Origin: Candidatus Nitrosopolaris rasttigaisensis | GTDB taxonomy: Archaea > Thermoproteota > Nitrososphaeria > Nitrososphaerales > Nitrososphaeraceae | Direction of reading: 5' to 3' | NCBI GenBank assembly: GCA_933226995.1 | Contig: CAKOFP010000127.1 | Location: 1 to 6,918 of the forward strand | DNA length: 6,918 bases | Shown here: positions 5,818-6,918 of the stretch, piece by piece | Numbering within the stretch: the first letter of the stretch is position 1 | Layout: every line of letters begins with the position of its first letter | Translations under genes and position numbers: made by a program | The notes under the pieces: generated by a model | Database searches by the model: none | Told to the model about the DNA's origin: nothing | The model's input: only the letters and a program-made list of their open reading frames with translations

Positions 5818-5960
5818 TTCAAATCCCGGTGACCGCACCATATTACGAATCCATTTACTGGAACTTTTAATATTGTACATGTCTTCCAACTGGAATTTCA
5901 CAGGTTATAATAATTTCCGGTGTAGCTTTCGGCTAGTGCAATGGCTGTGATCTTGGTTGC

Positions 5961-5986
5961 AAATTAAAGAACAGTACTAAACTGTT
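5961..5986 (-). terminator. Candidate terminator overlapping the 3' end of the LEA14-like gene
   Basis: On the minus strand AACAGT (5986-5981) pairs with ACTGTT (5975-5970) over a 5-nt loop, followed by CTTTAATTT (5969-5961). The hairpin overlaps the last codons, with the stop codon in the U-rich tail. Confidence 0.35.
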
Positions 5987-6470
5987 TTGACGCCGAACTA
6001 AATCCTGATTCCAGTTCTACTACACCTTCGGCTCTCCATTTGATCTGCTTGAATGTTGCAGGATTTTGTATTACTTTGAAGATCTGGGGATTAGAATGAG
6101 AGTTAACAACTTGGAATTGCGATTGAATTGTTATTGTAGTGTTAGACAATAGTTGAGGTCTTCCATTAACTGGAACATCCGCGTAGGATAATGATCCTTG
6201 ACCTAACAGAGTACCATCTGCGAACAGCTGGTAATCGATTCCTGAAGTTGTCAGTGTCTTTTCGGTCGGATTGTGAACGCTAAAAAATACATTTAGATTG
6301 ATCAAACTACTGCCAGTTACATTTACGACTTCAACCTTGGCAAGAGCTATGCTTACTGTATTTAGATTAGTTGGAAGAGTAACAGTAAGAATCAACGGCA
6401 AGAAAACAATTGTTATCGCAACTGCTGCGATCGCTGCGATAAGAACAATCCTGCGGCGACTTAGGAACAT
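5964..6470 (-). CDS. Membrane-anchored LEA14-like (LEA_2/WHy domain) protein
   Basis: From the ATG at 6470 the protein has 168 residues. A basic N-terminus (SRRR, 4-7) precedes a hydrophobic anchor (about 8-30, IVLIAAIAAVAITIVFLPLILTV). A beta-rich domain follows (about 40-165) with the LEA_2 pattern KVEVVNVTGSSLINLNVFFSVHNPT: strands leading into the conserved V-x-NP-T/N motif (65-69), then FADGTLLGQGSL and the alternating strands TTITIQSQFQVV. LEA14-type domains are linked to desiccation or stress tolerance, and the charge pattern would place this one outside the membrane. The frame continues to another ATG at 6542 (192 residues). I prefer 6470 because the TATA box at 6557-6563 is too close to 6542 (about 18 bp), and because the anchor then begins near residue 8. 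The start is uncertain, the family call fairly firm. Confidence 0.85.
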   Translation of the reverse strand: MFLSRRRIVLIAAIAAVAITIVFLPLILTVTLPTNLNTVSIALAKVEVVNVTGSSLINLNVFFSVHNPTEKTLTTSGIDYQLFADGTLLGQGSLSYADVPVNGRPQLLSNTTITIQSQFQVVNSHSNPQIFKVIQNPATFKQIKWRAEGVVELESGFSSASKQFSTVL

Positions 6471-6556
6471 AATTTGTCCAAGGGTAGCTGAATAGAAGAG
6501 TGAATTAAAACCTTTCTTCTGATAACGTGGATAATCTAACATAATAATTACAAGCG

Positions 6557-6563
6557 TTTATAA
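6557..6563 (-). promoter_or_regulatory. TATA box of the LEA14-like gene
   Basis: Read on the minus strand this is TTATAAA, predicting transcription starting near 6533. It supports the inner start at 6470 with a leader of about 63 nt. A second weaker T/A-rich site near 6503-6512 could give a short leader instead. Confidence 0.5.
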
Positions 6564-6742
6564 TCGCCGGGCATTCTTCGCGGATAGTTGCATTTTTAAG
6601 AACTTACGGCTTAATTCTCTTTCTAAGAACTATCCTCGCTGTTGTTACAAACTTGACATAGTTGATACTCATCAGAACTAATAATATAATAACGAGAAAG
6701 CAAATCGAGTCTGGAAATGAAGTCAGCGCAAATGTTCAATCC

Positions 6743-6859
6743 ATGCGTTCAAGAATAACCTATCTCGCACGATTAGTGGCTATTATCTCTGTCGCGATCC
6801 TTTTCGTTGCAGAATTCCTCCAATGTGGATTATTTGTCACCCATAAGAGGAGATTCTAA
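6743..6859 (+). CDS. Doubtful 38-residue membrane ORF
   Basis: The frame starting with ATG at 6743 encodes a basic start (MRSR, with another Arg at 11), a hydrophobic run (LVAIISVAILFVAEF, about 12-26) and a basic end (HKRRF), the layout of a single-span small membrane protein. An AT-rich stretch at 6678-6690 could be a TATA box, which would give a leader of about 30 nt. The frame is open upstream to a TTG at 6662, giving 65 residues. There is no family likeness or clear Shine-Dalgarno, and chance is quite possible. Confidence 0.25.
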   Translation: MRSRITYLARLVAIISVAILFVAEFLQCGLFVTHKRRF

Positions 6860-6906
6860 CAATCTATGTCTATCTGTACGCCAATTCAGACTTTGCTATC
6901 GGTCTG

Positions 6907-6918
6907 CCTCCCGGGAGG
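6907..6918. repeat. 12-bp palindrome CCTCCCGGGAGG at the window edge, nearly all GC
   Basis: This perfect palindrome has ten G/C bases of twelve in otherwise AT-rich DNA and is cut off by the window end, so longer arms may exist. It could be a regulator site, part of an RNA stem, or chance. Confidence 0.3.

Larger units (their letters stand above)
5707..5840 (+). tRNA. tRNA-Gly(UCC) with two BHB introns, CCA encoded
   Basis: Removing 5746-5773 and 5789-5817 leaves a 77-nt tRNA including CCA. The acceptor stem is 5707-5713 with 5830-5836, seven perfect pairs, and the discriminator is A5837. The D-arm is 5716-5733 with A14, G18-G19 and A21. The anticodon stem is 5735-5739 with 5775-5779, and its loop CUUCCAA has anticodon UCC at 5742-5744, reading glycine codon GGA. 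The variable region is UAAC, with C48 able to pair G15. The T-stem CCGGG (5784-5788) pairs perfectly with CCCGG (5825-5829), and its loop UUCAAAU is at 5818-5824. One anticodon-stem mismatch is seen (U28-C42). The T-stem forms correctly only after removal of the second intron, which supports the model strongly. Scanners expecting only a 37/38 intron may miss or misdraw this gene. Confidence 0.92.
6543..6918. other. Right-end region with little recognisable content
   Basis: Apart from the LEA14-like promoter, the doubtful small membrane ORF and the terminal palindrome, I see no gene, RNA or mobile-element end in these 376 bases. The next gene to the right lies beyond the window. Confidence 0.4.

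Noticed and set aside
5707..5840. Reading this tRNA as tRNA-Glu(UUC)
   Set aside because: Anticodon TTC at 5741-5743 would leave C at position 33, whereas UCC keeps U33 and fits both the BHB geometry and the stem.
1..6918. CRISPR array, insertion sequence or defence system
   Set aside because: No regularly spaced repeats, transposase, integrase or nuclease-type genes are visible in the window.

Overview
The window looks like chromosomal DNA of an AT-rich ammonia-oxidising archaeon (Thaumarchaeota/Nitrososphaerota), most likely of the Nitrososphaerales. Nitrosocosmicus-like organisms would fit the low GC and long gaps, but that is inference. The evidence is archaeal TATA boxes 25-35 bp ahead of starts, leaderless or near-leaderless genes, GTG and TTG starts, an Lrp/AsnC regulator, a LEA14-type anchored protein, and a tRNA gene interrupted by bulge-helix-bulge (BHB) introns.

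Layout. Bases 1-897 hold the C-terminal part of an M20-family peptidase whose N-terminal half lies off the left edge. Bases 898-1676 are a long gap without a convincing gene but rich in inverted repeats and TATA-like sequences. A complete type I glutamine synthetase (glnA) follows at 1677-3143, then a second long gap (3144-3769). An Lrp/AsnC regulator on the minus strand (3770-4285) is divergently paired with a 107-residue protein of unknown function (4468-4791). The 182 bp between them carries two TATA boxes facing away from each other, with a perfect palindrome between. At 5060-5626 is a 188-residue protein with a DUF218-like look, preceded by a strong TATA box with an inverted repeat abutting it. 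Bases 5707-5840 encode tRNA-Gly(UCC) with two introns. A membrane-anchored LEA14-like protein lies on the minus strand (5964-6470, or from 6542). The right end (6543-6918) holds only a doubtful small membrane ORF and a GC-only palindrome cut by the window edge.

How it fits together. Glutamine synthetase assimilates ammonium into glutamine, and Lrp-family proteins often regulate amino-acid and nitrogen genes, so the nearby Lrp could act on glnA. No shared operator is visible to prove this. Most genes appear to be transcribed singly from their own promoters; no operon is evident.

The strongest unusual feature is the tRNA gene. Besides a canonical intron at position 37/38 it has a 29-nt intron inside the T-arm at 53/54, and both sites fold into BHB motifs whose predicted cuts restore a standard tRNA. 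Next in interest are the inverted repeats placed like operators at three promoters, and the structured gap ahead of glnA, which may hold one or two small RNAs.
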